Part shown: positions 25,413 through 33,975 of the stretch, one piece after another
How the letters are laid out: each line of letters starts with the position of its first letter
How positions within the stretch are numbered: position 1 is the first letter of the stretch
The notes under the pieces: model-generated
Databases searched by the model: none
Told to the model about the DNA's origin: nothing
The model's input: the letters and a program-made list of their open reading frames with translations, nothing else
Position numbers and translations under genes: made by a program
NCBI GenBank assembly: GCA_903906695.1
Contig: CAIVLG010000238.1
Location: 1 to 45,538 of the forward strand
Direction: 5' to 3'
DNA: 45,538 nucleotides
Source: an uncultured beta proteobacterium
GTDB lineage: Bacteria > Pseudomonadota > Gammaproteobacteria > Burkholderiales > Burkholderiaceae_C

Positions 25413-27212
25413 ATGAAGTTTCTGCAACAACCACCCCGCTTTCTGTTCTTCACCGGCAAGGGCGGCGTCGGCAAGACCTCGATTGCCTGCGCCACGGCAC
25501 TCGTTCTGGCCGCTGCGGGCAAACGCGTGCTGCTGGTCAGCACCGATCCGGCAAGCAACGTCGGCCAGGTATTCGGCATCGCGATCGGCAACCAGATCAC
25601 CGCCATCCCCGATGTGGCCAACCTGAGTGCGCTTGAAATCGACCCACAGGCCGCAGCGCAAGCGTATCGGGACCGCATTGTGGGACCCGTGCGCGGTGTG
25701 CTGCCTGAGACCGTCGTGCGTGGTATCGAAGAGCAACTCTCGGGTGCCTGCACTACCGAGATCGCTGCCTTCGACGAGTTCACTGCGCTGCTGACAGATG
25801 CGGCGCTGACCACCGACTACGAGCACATCGTTTTTGACACCGCACCGACCGGCCACACCATCCGTTTGCTGCAGTTGCCCGGCGCCTGGAGCGGCTTTCT
25901 GGAACAGGGCAAGGGCGACGCCTCCTGCCTGGGGCCACTCGCTGGTCTGGAAAAGCAGCGCACGCAGTACAAGGCCGCGGTGGATGCGCTGGCGGACCCG
26001 GCGCGCACCCGCCTGATCCTGGTGGCCAGGGCGCAAGCCTCGACCTTGCGCGAGGCGGCACGCACGCACGAGGAACTTGCCGGCATCGGATTGTCGCAAC
26101 AGTACCTGATCATCAATGGCGTGCTGCCAGTGGCTGAGGGCGCGCAGGACCCGCTGGCCGCTGCGATTTGCCGGCGCGAACTCGATGCGCTCGCGGCCAT
26201 GCCCGAGGCCTTGCTGGTGCTGCCGACGGATCAGATCCCGCTCAAGGCCTTTGACCTGGTGGGCCTGCCTGCACTGCGCCAGTTGCTGACCAGCACAGCG
26301 TCTGCGTCTGCCACAGAAATTTCGCAGTCGGCTGCGATAGCCGCGCCCAGCCTGTCTGAACTGGTCGAAAAAATAGCTGCTGATGGGCATGGCCTGGTGA
26401 TGTTGATGGGCAAGGGCGGCGTCGGTAAAACCACGCTGGCCGCAGCGGTGGCGGTGCAACTGGCGCAGCGCGGTCTGCCGGTGCATCTCACCACCTCGGA
26501 CCCGGCGGCGCATTTGACCGAGACCCTGCATGGCACGCTGGAGCATCTCACGGTCAGTCGCATTGATCCGCACGAAGTCACCGAGCGCTACCGCTCGCAG
26601 GTGCTCGCCGCCAAGGGCGCCAGTCTGGATGCCCAGGGCCGCGCTCTGCTGGAAGAAGACCTGCGCTCGCCCTGCACCGAAGAAATCGCGGTGTTTCAGG
26701 CCTTCTCGCGCGTGATCCGCGAGGCCGGCAAGAAATTTGTCGTGATGGACACAGCGCCCACCGGTCACACTCTGCTGCTGCTGGATGCCACCGGCGCCTA
26801 CCACCGCGACATGGTGCGCCAGATGGGCGCCAGCGGCCTGCATTTCACAACGCCGATGATGCAGTTGCAGGACCCGAAACAGACCAAGGTTCTGCTGGTC
26901 ACGCTGGCAGAGAAAACGCCTGTGCTCGAAGCCGCCAATCTGCAGGCCGATCTGAAGCGCGCCGGCATTGAACCCTGGGCCTGGATCATCAACAACAGCG
27001 TGGCCGCCAGTGCGCTGGGCGCGGCCCTGACTTCACCGCTGCTGCGCCAGCGCGCCAGGAACGAACTGGTCGAAATTGAGTCGGTGGCGACGCGGCACGC
27101 GCGCCGCTATGCGCTGGTGCCCCTGCTGCGCGAAGAGCCGATTGGCCTTGAGCGGCTGCTGCAACTGTCCACCCATGGAACCCACCCCACCCACCCCACC
27201 GAGGAAAAATGA
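25413..27212 (+). CDS. arsA: Arsenite-translocating ATPase ArsA (two-domain)
   Basis: ArsA is the cytosolic ATPase that energises arsenite export. The 599-residue chain has the two homologous halves of the family, each with a P-loop Gly-Lys-Gly-Gly-Val-Gly-Lys-Thr (residues 15-22 and about 330-340). Each half also has the signature Asp-Thr-Ala-Pro-Thr-Gly-His-Thr, plus Ser-Thr-Asp-Pro-Ala in the first and Thr-Ser-Asp-Pro-Ala in the second. Conserved cysteines in Gly-Ala-Cys-Thr-Thr-Glu and Ser-Pro-Cys-Thr-Glu-Glu likely bind As(III). The ATG at 25413 is used; a GTG at 25386 overlapping arsD is an alternative. The C-terminus has a short His-Pro-Thr repeat. ArsA is classically paired with ArsB; here the exporter is ACR3-type. 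Confidence 0.96.
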   Translation: MKFLQQPPRFLFFTGKGGVGKTSIACATALVLAAAGKRVLLVSTDPASNVGQVFGIAIGNQITAIPDVANLSALEIDPQAAAQAYRDRIVGPVRGVLPETVVRGIEEQLSGACTTEIAAFDEFTALLTDAALTTDYEHIVFDTAPTGHTIRLLQLPGAWSGFLEQGKGDASCLGPLAGLEKQRTQYKAAVDALADPARTRLILVARAQASTLREAARTHEELAGIGLSQQYLIINGVLPVAEGAQDPLAAAICRRELDALAAMPEALLVLPTDQIPLKAFDLVGLPALRQLLTSTASASATEISQSAAIAAPSLSELVEKIAADGHGLVMLMGKGGVGKTTLAAAVAVQLAQRGLPVHLTTSDPAAHLTETLHGTLEHLTVSRIDPHEVTERYRSQVLAAKGASLDAQGRALLEEDLRSPCTEEIAVFQAFSRVIREAGKKFVVMDTAPTGHTLLLLDATGAYHRDMVRQMGASGLHFTTPMMQLQDPKQTKVLLVTLAEKTPVLEAANLQADLKRAGIEPWAWIINNSVAASALGAALTSPLLRQRARNELVEIESVATRHARRYALVPLLREEPIGLERLLQLSTHGTHPTHPTEEK

Positions 27213-27213
27213 A

Positions 27214-27714
27214 ATGAACGACAAAGTCCTGAACGTCCTGTTCTTGTGCACCCACAACTCCGCACGCAGTATCCTGGCCGAAGCCATCCTGAATCACATC
27301 GGCCGTGGCCGATTCAAAGCTTGGTCGGCCGGCAGCAGCCCGCGCGAGAACCAGCAGCCCAACCCGCTGGCGATCAAAGTGCTGCAAAGCGCCGGGATTT
27401 CGACAGATGGCCTGAGCAGCAAGAACTGGGATGAGTTCGGTCTTCCCGATGCACCTCACATGGATCTGGTGATTACGGTCTGCGACAAGGCCGCCGGCGA
27501 GGTCTGCCCCTACTGGCCGGGTCAACCCGCCACGGCACACTGGGGATACCCTGACCCCTCGGACGTCGATGGCACCGACGCCCAGAAATACGAAGCCTTT
27601 CGACAAACCCTGCACGCGATCAAACGTCGCCTGGATATTCTGATCAGCTTGCCTCAGGAGAAGCTGGCAAAGACCCTGCTGCAAACCACGGCGCGCGAGC
27701 TGGCCAAGGCTTGA
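27214..27714 (+). CDS. arsC: Arsenate reductase, low-molecular-weight phosphatase type
   Basis: ArsC reduces As(V) to As(III) for export. The 166 residues form an LMW-PTPase fold with the P-loop Cys12-Thr-His-Asn-Ser-Ala-Arg18-Ser at the N-terminus. The later thiols Cys in Thr-Val-Cys-Asp and Glu-Val-Cys-Pro-Tyr fit the Cys relay of thioredoxin- or glutaredoxin-linked enzymes. The real start is the ATG one base after the arsA stop, with GAGGAAAA as ribosome site; the longer frame reaching back into arsA is not used. It is followed four bases later by the exporter gene. Confidence 0.94.
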   Translation: MNDKVLNVLFLCTHNSARSILAEAILNHIGRGRFKAWSAGSSPRENQQPNPLAIKVLQSAGISTDGLSSKNWDEFGLPDAPHMDLVITVCDKAAGEVCPYWPGQPATAHWGYPDPSDVDGTDAQKYEAFRQTLHAIKRRLDILISLPQEKLAKTLLQTTARELAKA

Positions 27715-27718
27715 AATC

Positions 27719-28738
27719 ATGAACGTCTTTGAGCGTTATCTCACGGTCTGGGTTTTCCTGTGCATCGTGGCCGGCATTGCACTGGGTCAATTGCTGCCGG
27801 GTGTGTTCCAGGCAGTAGGCGGCATGGAAATCGCGCATGTCAACCTGCCGGTCGGTCTGCTGATTTGGGTCATGATCATTCCGATGCTGGTCAAGGTTGA
27901 TTTTGGTGCCTTACAGGAGGTGCGCAAACACATCAAGGGTATAGGCGTCACGCTCTTCGTCAACTGGCTGGTCAAGCCCTTCACCATGGCTTTTCTGGGC
28001 TGGTTTTTCATCCGCCATCTGTTTGCGCCACTGCTGCCGCCGGACCAGATTGACAGCTACATCGCAGGATTGATACTGCTGGCGGCCGCGCCCTGCACGG
28101 CCATGGTTTTTGTCTGGAGCCGCCTGACCGGGGGTGATCCGCTTTTCACGCTGTCGCAGGTGGCGCTCAATGACAGCATCATGGTGCTGGCCTTTGCGCC
28201 GTTGGTGGCTTTCCTGCTTGGCATCTCGGCCATCAACGTGCCCTGGGCCACGCTGCTGATCTCGGTGCTGCTCTACATCGTGATTCCGGTGGTCCTGGCG
28301 CAACTCTGGCGCCGGGCGCTTCTGTCTCGAGGGCAGGCTGCATTTGATAGCGCCATGGAGCGCATCGGCCCCTGGTCGATCGGTGCCCTGCTGGCCACGC
28401 TGGTGCTGTTGTTTGCCTTCCAGGGCGAAGCGATCCTGAAGCAGCCGCTGGTGATTGCGTTGCTGGCGGTGCCGATTTTGATTCAGGTCTTCTTCAACTC
28501 TGCGCTGGCTTACTGGTTGAATCGCGCGCTGGGTGAAAAACACAACATTGCCTGCCCGTCGGCATTGATCGGTGCCTCCAACTTTTTCGAGCTGGCGGTG
28601 GCCGCTGCCATCAGCCTGTTCGGTTTCAATTCGGGCGCGGCGTTGGCCACGGTTGTGGGCGTGCTGATTGAAGTTCCTGTCATGCTGCTGGTGGTTTACA
28701 TCGTCAACAACTCCAAGGGCTGGTACGAACGCGCCTGA
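27719..28738 (+). CDS. acr3: Arsenite efflux transporter, ACR3 family
   Basis: ACR3 (often labelled arsB) exports arsenite across the inner membrane. The 339-residue protein has about ten hydrophobic segments. The essential cysteine of the family is Cys126 in Ala-Ala-Ala-Pro-Cys-Thr-Ala-Met-Val, and the acidic residue in Val-Leu-Ile-Glu-Val-Pro-Val-Met near the C-terminus is conserved. It is last in the arsRDAC-acr3 operon, with 4 bases to arsC. The stop codon is followed at once by the remnant of an ABC ATPase gene, so the operon's right edge is a recombination junction. Confidence 0.95.
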   Translation: MNVFERYLTVWVFLCIVAGIALGQLLPGVFQAVGGMEIAHVNLPVGLLIWVMIIPMLVKVDFGALQEVRKHIKGIGVTLFVNWLVKPFTMAFLGWFFIRHLFAPLLPPDQIDSYIAGLILLAAAPCTAMVFVWSRLTGGDPLFTLSQVALNDSIMVLAFAPLVAFLLGISAINVPWATLLISVLLYIVIPVVLAQLWRRALLSRGQAAFDSAMERIGPWSIGALLATLVLLFAFQGEAILKQPLVIALLAVPILIQVFFNSALAYWLNRALGEKHNIACPSALIGASNFFELAVAAAISLFGFNSGAALATVVGVLIEVPVMLLVVYIVNNSKGWYERA

Positions 28739-28739
28739 C

Positions 28740-28860
28740 GATGTAACACATCCGCGACGGTCAGACGGTGGAGGACACTGGTACGATGGAAGTAGCGCGC
28801 GGAAGCGAATTGACTTGCCCGGAGCTCCGCGTGGCGAGCCAAAATCTGGAGAAACTGTGA
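28740..28860 (+). pseudogene. 3' remnant of an ABC-exporter ATPase gene
   Basis: Bases 28740-28782 match 38835-38877, the 3' end of the intact ABC ATPase gene in this window, at about 37 of 43 positions. Read in the ATPase frame, the remnant gives His-Ile-Arg-Asp-Gly-Gln-Thr-Val-Glu-Asp against His-Ile-Arg-Glu-Gly-Gln-Thr-Val-Glu-Glu in the intact copy. The codon before it is TAA where the intact gene has TAC (Tyr). The frame stays open for 37 codons to a TGA at 28858-28860 that overlaps the next gene's ATG (TGATG). All of the gene upstream of this point is missing and acr3 lies in its place. Confidence 0.7.
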
Positions 28861-29354
28861 TGCGTCATTTCGTGCTACCTTGGAACTGGCTGCTACTTTG
28901 CTTGCTGCTGTCTGCATGCAGCGGCTATGCACCGCGTGACGCACTGACAGGGATGAGCCGGGACGAGTTGCTGGCACGAATGGGGCAACCCGAGATGGAA
29001 CGCCAAGATTCAGATGCCATTCGACTGGAATTTCCGAGCGGGCCTTTTGGCAGGCATACTTGGTTCGTTTATTTGGATGCCAGTGGCCGGGTCAGCCGCA
29101 CCGAGCAGGCTTTGAAAGAGCAGAACTTCAGTCTCATCAACCCCGGCTTGACGCAGGATGATGTGCGCAAATTGCTGGGACGACCTGGCGAAGTGCAATT
29201 GCTGGGGCGTTCACGCGGCGTCGTGTGGAGCTATCGCTACGAAAACAATTCATGCCTGTGGTTCCAGGTGGAGCTTTCGATGGAGCAGCAGGTGCGCTCC
29301 GCCGGCTACGGGGATCCACCCGAATGCCGGGGGCTCGGCGATCACTCGAACTAA
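28860..29354 (+). CDS. SmpA/OmlA (BamE-like) outer-membrane lipoprotein
   Basis: The 164-residue protein begins with a lipoprotein signal (Leu-Leu-Leu-Ser-Ala-Cys, lipid-modified Cys at about 20). Two SmpA/OmlA-like repeats follow, each with the pattern Gly-Met/Leu-(Ser/Thr)-x-Asp-x-(Leu/Val)-x-x-x-(Met/Leu)-Gly-x-Pro. It should sit in the periplasm on the outer membrane. It is too divergent to call as the Bam complex subunit itself. The ATG has GGAGA 8 bases upstream and overlaps the stop of the ATPase remnant. This suggests it was once translated as the last gene of an ABC exporter operon. It may now be expressed by read-through from the ars operon. Confidence 0.8.
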   Translation: MRHFVLPWNWLLLCLLLSACSGYAPRDALTGMSRDELLARMGQPEMERQDSDAIRLEFPSGPFGRHTWFVYLDASGRVSRTEQALKEQNFSLINPGLTQDDVRKLLGRPGEVQLLGRSRGVVWSYRYENNSCLWFQVELSMEQQVRSAGYGDPPECRGLGDHSN

Positions 29355-29476
29355 CAACAAGATGCAAGAGGCTCTTTCGGATCGTTGTCTACCATCACAA
29401 GTTATTTGTTACCTTCCGTCGTACCATTGACGGCGATGCTTGATCCGGGTTGCCTCATGCGTTGATATGAATCCGA

Positions 29477-30100
29477 TCAGGCTGCAACGGCTTCGCCCCA
29501 GTAGTGATAAGACAGGACCTTCGGTCCGGGAATGTAGCGCGACTGGGCATTGGGATTGAATCCAGCTTCTTCCAGCAGGGACGGTATATCGCGGTCGAGC
29601 ATGCAGCCGCCTGCCACCTTCTTCCAAAAGGGCTGCAGGCGGGTTTGCCACCTCAGGACATTCTCGTCCGGGGCCTTGCCGTGTTCGGAAAACAGCAGTT
29701 TGCCGCCCGGCTTCAGGGCCCGTCTCATCTCTTTGAGAGCCATGATCGGGTCTGCAATCGTGCAAAGGGTGTAGGTGCAAACGACGGTGTCGAAACTGGC
29801 ATCCTCAACCGGTATCCGTTCCGCTGAAAGCCCGATGATTTTGACATCGAGGCCGGCCTGCTGGCTACGCTTGAGGGCCAGTCGGTGCAATCGCAAGGCC
29901 GGATCGACACCGACAATCGTCTTGACACGCGCCCGATCATAGAAGCGCATGTTCAAACCCGTTCCGATACCGATTTCGAGCACGTTGCCTTGGGCTTGTG
30001 GAATCACCTTCATGCGCTGTTTGCGCAGGGGCGACACACCGCAAGAGAGATCCAGCAGGTAAGGCAGCAGATTTCGTTCGTACCAAGTGTCGGACATCAT
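29477..30100 (-). CDS. Class I SAM-dependent methyltransferase (Methyltransf_11 type)
   Basis: The protein has 207 residues with a Rossmann methyltransferase core. The SAM motif I is Leu-Glu-Ile-Gly-Ile-Gly-Thr-Gly-Leu-Asn (about 41-50), motif II ends in Val-Gly-Val-Asp-Pro, and motif IV is Phe-Asp-Thr-Val-Val-Cys-Thr. The resemblance is to the METTL7/phospholipid-type group, but the substrate is unknown. The conserved cysteines of arsenite methyltransferase ArsM are not arranged as required, so it is not called ArsM despite the nearby ars operon. It lies 11 bases downstream of the TsdA-like gene on the same strand and is probably co-transcribed with it. It converges on the lipoprotein gene across a 122-base spacer with no clear terminator. 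Confidence 0.8.
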   Translation of the reverse strand: MMSDTWYERNLLPYLLDLSCGVSPLRKQRMKVIPQAQGNVLEIGIGTGLNMRFYDRARVKTIVGVDPALRLHRLALKRSQQAGLDVKIIGLSAERIPVEDASFDTVVCTYTLCTIADPIMALKEMRRALKPGGKLLFSEHGKAPDENVLRWQTRLQPFWKKVAGGCMLDRDIPSLLEEAGFNPNAQSRYIPGPKVLSYHYWGEAVAA

Positions 30101-30111
30101 GTCTGATTCGC

Positions 30112-30930
30112 TCAGCTACGCGCGTCCTCTGGTTTGTCGCCCTTGGGCCAGTCTTTGGCCTTGTACGGATAGACCGGGCGCGGCTGGTGCGTGAAGAATT
30201 CCGAGACGTCCACCGCCTCCTGATCGCTTAGCGTACCGCCCTGACCCAGTGGCATATTGTGTTTCACAAAGGCTGCGGCGGTGTACGTCCTGGCCATGCC
30301 GGCGCCGTCGTTGAAAGAGTCCTTGCCCCATAGAGGGGGCAGGGCGTAGCCACCAGCGGGGTTCTTCATTCCCAGTCCCTGGGCGCCGTGACACGCAGTG
30401 CACTTGGCCTCGTAGATGAGTTTTCCTCGGCTGGAGTCGGGCTTTAGCATCTGGTCGACCGGACCAAAGCCTCTTCCTTTCACACTGGTGCCGGTGGGTA
30501 CACCTGCCGACAGCCATTGCATGTACGCCAGCATGTTGTTCATCTCGGTCGAGTCGTAAGGCAATGCCTGCCCATTCATCGAGCGCTCAAAGCAATCGTT
30601 GACACGCTCCTGCAATGAGATGATCTTGCCACTTCGTGAGCGGTATTCCGGAAAGACGCCCCAGATGCCGACCCACGGCGATGCATTGGCGACGGTTCCG
30701 CCCGCCAAGTGACAGTTGCTGCAGCTCAGGCCATTGCCGACGTTTTTTGGCAGGCTCTGGCTGGTCTCGGTCAATAATTTCTTGCCGGCCAGGATGGCCA
30801 TGCCTTTCGTGCCGGTTGGCATGCTTGATTCTGCTGGCGGTGTGAAGTCAGTTGCTGAGGTTTGGGCAACACCTTCAGTCATTGCGAAAACGGCGATGAC
30901 GACGGCCGAGGCAAGAGAGGGGAATTTCAT
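30112..30930 (-). CDS. TsdA-like dihaem cytochrome c (thiosulfate dehydrogenase/tetrathionate reductase family)
   Basis: This periplasmic protein of 272 residues has a cleavable signal (about 1-23). Two class I haem domains follow: Cys70-Ser-Asn-Cys73-His74 and Cys177-Thr-Ala-Cys180-His181. The N-terminal domain carries the TsdA hallmarks Pro-Glu-Tyr-Arg-Ser-Arg-Ser and Asn-Asp-Cys-Phe-Glu-Arg-Ser-Met-Asn-Gly. Cys113 in the latter occupies the place of the unusual axial cysteine ligand of TsdA haem 1. Met226 is the likely distal ligand of haem 2. TsdA enzymes join two thiosulfates to tetrathionate or do the reverse. The ATG at 30930 with AGGA upstream is preferred to a longer frame. It is divergent from an ArsR-type regulator, which may control it. 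Confidence 0.85.
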   Translation of the reverse strand: MKFPSLASAVVIAVFAMTEGVAQTSATDFTPPAESSMPTGTKGMAILAGKKLLTETSQSLPKNVGNGLSCSNCHLAGGTVANASPWVGIWGVFPEYRSRSGKIISLQERVNDCFERSMNGQALPYDSTEMNNMLAYMQWLSAGVPTGTSVKGRGFGPVDQMLKPDSSRGKLIYEAKCTACHGAQGLGMKNPAGGYALPPLWGKDSFNDGAGMARTYTAAAFVKHNMPLGQGGTLSDQEAVDVSEFFTHQPRPVYPYKAKDWPKGDKPEDARS

Positions 30931-31032
30931 GGCTTGGTCCTGAAAACGAAGTTGGATGAGTTTTTGGATTGGGGACGAGTACCGTATATTCGCGTTTTCC
31001 ACACTTGAAAATAATCAGACTGGGGACACACC

Positions 31033-31359
31033 ATGGTGACGCGTTCATCAAAAAAGACACATTCCGAGTTGAACAGGCCCGACGAGGTATTTGAGTTGGC
31101 AGCCGAACTGTTTCGAATTCTGTCGACGCCGATGCGGCTGAAGATTGTCAGTTGCCTGCGTGATGGTGAGCAGAACGTGAGCTATCTGCTCAGCAAGATC
31201 GAAACCACGCAGCCCAATATGTCGCAGCACCTGAACACGCTCTACAAATCGCGAGTATTGGGCAAGCGCCGCGACGGCGTGCAGATTCTTTACCGGATCG
31301 TTGATGAACGGGTGGCCGATTTGTGTCGAGCCGTTTGCAGCCACGTCGAAAACAAGTGA
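31033..31359 (+). CDS. ArsR/SmtB-family transcriptional regulator next to the TsdA-like gene
   Basis: The regulator has 108 residues, with a winged-helix core and DNA-reading helix around Thr-Thr-Gln-Pro-Asn-Met-Ser-Gln-His-Leu (58-67). It lacks the Cys-x-Cys metal site of ArsR and the C-terminal cluster of the arsR gene in this window. Its only cysteines are Cys41, in Ile-Val-Ser-Cys-Leu, and Cys98 and Cys102 near the end. One cysteine in helix 3 region plus one near the C-terminus is the layout of persulfide sensors of the SqrR/BigR type, though Cys41 is offset by one residue in my hand alignment. With a TsdA-like enzyme divergently transcribed 102 bases away, a sulfur-responsive repressor is a reasonable inference. 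Confidence 0.82.
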   Translation: MVTRSSKKTHSELNRPDEVFELAAELFRILSTPMRLKIVSCLRDGEQNVSYLLSKIETTQPNMSQHLNTLYKSRVLGKRRDGVQILYRIVDERVADLCRAVCSHVENK

Positions 31360-31420
31360 CAGAAGTGGTGTGGGTCCGGCATGATTCATGATGGTATGAA
31401 GAGGTTCCTTTAATCAGAAA

Positions 31421-33694
31421 TCACCCTGAAATCTTGTCTGGCTTCCAGCGTTTGAGCAAGAGTGCGTTGCTCATCACGCTGACTGAACTCATCGCCATGG
31501 CGGCGCCGGCCACCACCGGATTCAGGAAGCCCAAAGCCGCCAGCGGAATGCCTGCTACGTTGTAGGCAAAAGCCCAAAACAGGTTCTGCCGAATTTTGGC
31601 CACCGTGCGCTCGGAGATCTGCAACGCTGCGGCCACCAGCGCCGGGTCGCCACGCATCAGCGTGATGCCGGCGGCGTGCATGGCCACATCGGTGCCGCCG
31701 CCTCCGGGGTTGGCCATCGCCATGCCGACGTCGGCGGCGGCCAGGGCTGGCGCATCGTTGACACCGTCACCGACCATGGCCACGGTGTGGCCGCCAGCTT
31801 TCAAAGCCATTACCCGCGCTGCCTTGTCGCCCGGCAGCACGTCGGCCATGACTTCGCCATCTTCGGGTCGCAACCCGAGGCGGCGCGCCATGATCTCGGC
31901 AGCATTGCGATTGTCACCAGAAATCATCACGGTCTTGATGCCAAGTTGACGCAACGCTGCCAGGGCTTCCCGGGCCCCGGCCTTGGGCTCGTCGCCAAAG
32001 CCGATCACAGCCAGCATGACGATCCGCTCGGTGTGTTGCGGATTGGCAGGCAAGCGCTGCGCCAGCACCGAGACTGTGGCGCCGCTGGCCTGCAGCGCAT
32101 TGGTTCGAGCGCTCATCGAATCAGCGCTGCTACCCCAGTCGGCACCCAACTCGTTCATCCAGCGCTGGCTGCCGATCAGATAGGTCTGCCAGTTGGCGTC
32201 AACACCGGCGCGCAGTTCGCCTTCCGTGCCACGCCCGGGAACGGCCCGAACGTTGGCAGGTGGCAAAAACGACACACCGCGCTCCTGCGCCGCTGCAACA
32301 ACAGCGCCGGCCAGCGGGTGTTCGCTGCCGCTTTGCAGGCTGGCCGCAGCGGCCAGCAACCGAAGCTCGTCAGTCTGATCCGGCGCCAGCAGGGACGTCA
32401 ACCGTGGTCGCCCCACAGTGAGTGTGCCGGTCTTGTCAAACGCCACCGTGTCGACCTTGCGCGCGAGTTCCAGCGCCTGCGCGTCCTTGATCAATATGCC
32501 GTACTTTGCTGCTACACCCGTGCCAGCCATGATTGCCGCCGGCGTTGCCAACCCCAGAGCACAGGGGCAGGCAATTACCAGCACCGCCACCGCGCGTATG
32601 ACTGCCAGCTCAAACGGGTGGCCGGTGAGGTACCAGCCCAAGAGGGTGACCAATGCAATCAGCAGCACCACCGGCACAAATACGGCACTGACCTGATCCA
32701 CCAGACGTTGAATGGGTGCTTTGGCAGCTTGCGCGTCCTCCACCAGACGGATGATGTTGGAGAGCACGGTCTCGCTGCCGACCGCCTTGACCTGCAGCAC
32801 GATGCGCCCTTCGCCGTTGATCGAGCCACCGGTCAGCGCAGCGCCCGGGTCTTTCGCCACCGGCAGCGGCTCACCCGTGAGCATCGACTCATCGACTTGC
32901 GTGCGACCCTCCAGCAGCACACCGTCCACCGGAAAGCGCTCGCCGGGTTTGACGACCAGCCGGTCGCCCAGCAACACTTCGGCCACCGGTACGTCGACTT
33001 CACCCTCCAGACCGATCAAATGCGCGGTATCGGGTCGCAAGGCGTGCAAGGCCCGAATGGCCGATGTCGTTTGCCGCTTGGCGCGCGCTTCGAGCCACTT
33101 GCCCAGCAGCACCATCGTCACGACCACGGCCGAGCCTTCGAAATACAGATGAACGATGGCACCGGGGCTGGCTGTCAACCACATCCACATCGAAAGCGCC
33201 CAGCCCGCCGTTGTGCCTATGGCGACCAGCAAATCCATATTGCCAGCCAGATTTCTCGCGGCGTGCCATCCGGCTTTGTAAAAGCGCGCGCCCAAAAAAA
33301 ACTGCACCGGCGTGGCCAGCGCAAACTGCAGCCAGGCCGGCAGCATCCAGTGGTTGCCGAACAAGTCGCCCAGCATGGGCAGCATCAGCGGGGCCGACAG
33401 GGACAGCCCGATGGCCACCGGCATGAAGTCGGCCCATGCGGCGGGCTCCTGTGCATCCACCGCCGCATTTGCCGCCACCGGCTCGTAACCGGCGTCGCGC
33501 ACGGTGCGGCGCAGGCGCGCTTGCATGTCTGGCGCACCGGCATAGACAATCCGCGCCGACTCGGTGGCCAGATTGACCGCGACGGCCTGCACGCCGGGCA
33601 CCTTCTTCAGCGCGCGCTCGACCCGGCCGACGCAGGACGCACAGGTCATGCCCTTGATGCCGATATCGAGTGAAGGACTCAAGTTGGTATTCAT
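31421..33694 (-). CDS. copA: Copper(I)-exporting P-type ATPase
   Basis: CopA pumps Cu(I) out of the cytoplasm. The 757-residue protein has one N-terminal heavy-metal domain with Cys18-Ala-Ser-Cys21 and eight membrane segments. The membrane metal site is Cys-Pro-Cys; the phosphorylation motif is Asp-Lys-Thr-Gly-Thr, the nucleotide-site motif Ser-Glu-His-Pro-Leu, and the hinge Gly-Asp-Gly-Val-Asn-Asp. Tyr-Asn in segment 7 and Met-x-x-Ser-Ser in segment 8 mark the Cu(I) class (P1B-1). A small Gly-rich insertion (Asn-Pro-Gly-Gly-Gly-Gly) sits between Gly-Met-Ala-Met-Ala and Thr-Asp-Val-Ala, where most CopA proteins have a shorter loop. It is transcribed away from copZ with an 83-base shared promoter region. 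Confidence 0.95.
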   Translation of the reverse strand: MNTNLSPSLDIGIKGMTCASCVGRVERALKKVPGVQAVAVNLATESARIVYAGAPDMQARLRRTVRDAGYEPVAANAAVDAQEPAAWADFMPVAIGLSLSAPLMLPMLGDLFGNHWMLPAWLQFALATPVQFFLGARFYKAGWHAARNLAGNMDLLVAIGTTAGWALSMWMWLTASPGAIVHLYFEGSAVVVTMVLLGKWLEARAKRQTTSAIRALHALRPDTAHLIGLEGEVDVPVAEVLLGDRLVVKPGERFPVDGVLLEGRTQVDESMLTGEPLPVAKDPGAALTGGSINGEGRIVLQVKAVGSETVLSNIIRLVEDAQAAKAPIQRLVDQVSAVFVPVVLLIALVTLLGWYLTGHPFELAVIRAVAVLVIACPCALGLATPAAIMAGTGVAAKYGILIKDAQALELARKVDTVAFDKTGTLTVGRPRLTSLLAPDQTDELRLLAAAASLQSGSEHPLAGAVVAAAQERGVSFLPPANVRAVPGRGTEGELRAGVDANWQTYLIGSQRWMNELGADWGSSADSMSARTNALQASGATVSVLAQRLPANPQHTERIVMLAVIGFGDEPKAGAREALAALRQLGIKTVMISGDNRNAAEIMARRLGLRPEDGEVMADVLPGDKAARVMALKAGGHTVAMVGDGVNDAPALAAADVGMAMANPGGGGTDVAMHAAGITLMRGDPALVAAALQISERTVAKIRQNLFWAFAYNVAGIPLAALGFLNPVVAGAAMAMSSVSVMSNALLLKRWKPDKISG

Positions 33695-33777
33695 GGATCG
33701 GTTTTATGCAGCGACTCAATGGGAAGGTTCACAATGTGCCCTTTCACAAATTTGATTGAAATCTGAAAGGACACACC

Positions 33778-33975
33778 ATGAACCAAACCTTCACTGTACA
33801 GGGAATGACCTGCGGCCATTGCGAAAAAGCCGTGACCCAAGCCGTCAAGAAGGTTGACCCGCAGGCGCAGATCAGCATCGACCGCGTCGCCAGCAAGGTC
33901 GAAGTGGTCTCGAATCAGCCACGCCAGGCGCTGGCGCAAGCGATCTCCGATGAAGGCTATAGCGTCGCTGCCTGA
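33778..33975 (+). CDS. copZ: Copper chaperone, heavy-metal-associated domain protein
   Basis: This is a single HMA domain of 65 residues with the metal motif Gly-Met-Thr-Cys12-Gly-His-Cys15. It has the usual ferredoxin-like beta-alpha-beta pattern and the final Gly-Tyr-Ser-Val. It should deliver Cu(I) to the divergently encoded ATPase. The His between the cysteines is common in bacterial CopZ. The following Crp/Fnr gene may start inside its 3' end. The divergent region carries TTGAT-N4-ATC (33752-33763), which resembles an imperfect Fnr half-site; I do not rely on it. Confidence 0.93.
   Translation: MNQTFTVQGMTCGHCEKAVTQAVKKVDPQAQISIDRVASKVEVVSNQPRQALAQAISDEGYSVAA

Noticed and set aside
25206..26843. 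A 545-codon minus-strand open frame opposite arsA
   Set aside because: It is antisense to the arsA sequence with its two P-loops; composition is biased and no family is recognised.
29416..29433. CCGTC-N8-GACGG stem between the lipoprotein and methyltransferase genes as a bidirectional terminator
   Set aside because: Five pairs with an eight-base loop and no T-run on either strand is too weak to call.
29477..30100. Methyltransferase near the ars operon as arsenite methyltransferase ArsM
   Set aside because: The conserved cysteine pattern of ArsM is not seen, the gene is on the opposite strand, and it belongs to the tsdA-like unit.
30981..30991. An 11-base match (GAATATACGGT) between the tsdA upstream region and the inverted repeat at 22276-22286
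   Set aside because: Many 11-base matches are expected by chance in a window of this size, and the second half of the inverted repeat is missing here.
31676..33673. A 665-codon plus-strand open frame
   Set aside because: It lies fully antisense to copA, whose motifs are all intact. The frame has the His/Gln/Arg-rich composition of a GC-driven shadow and no recognisable domain.
33735..33748. TGTG-N6-CACA in the copA/copZ divergent region as a second Crp-type site
   Set aside because: The arms are two bases closer than in the perfect site at 34732, and only four bases per arm match; not a credible Crp operator.
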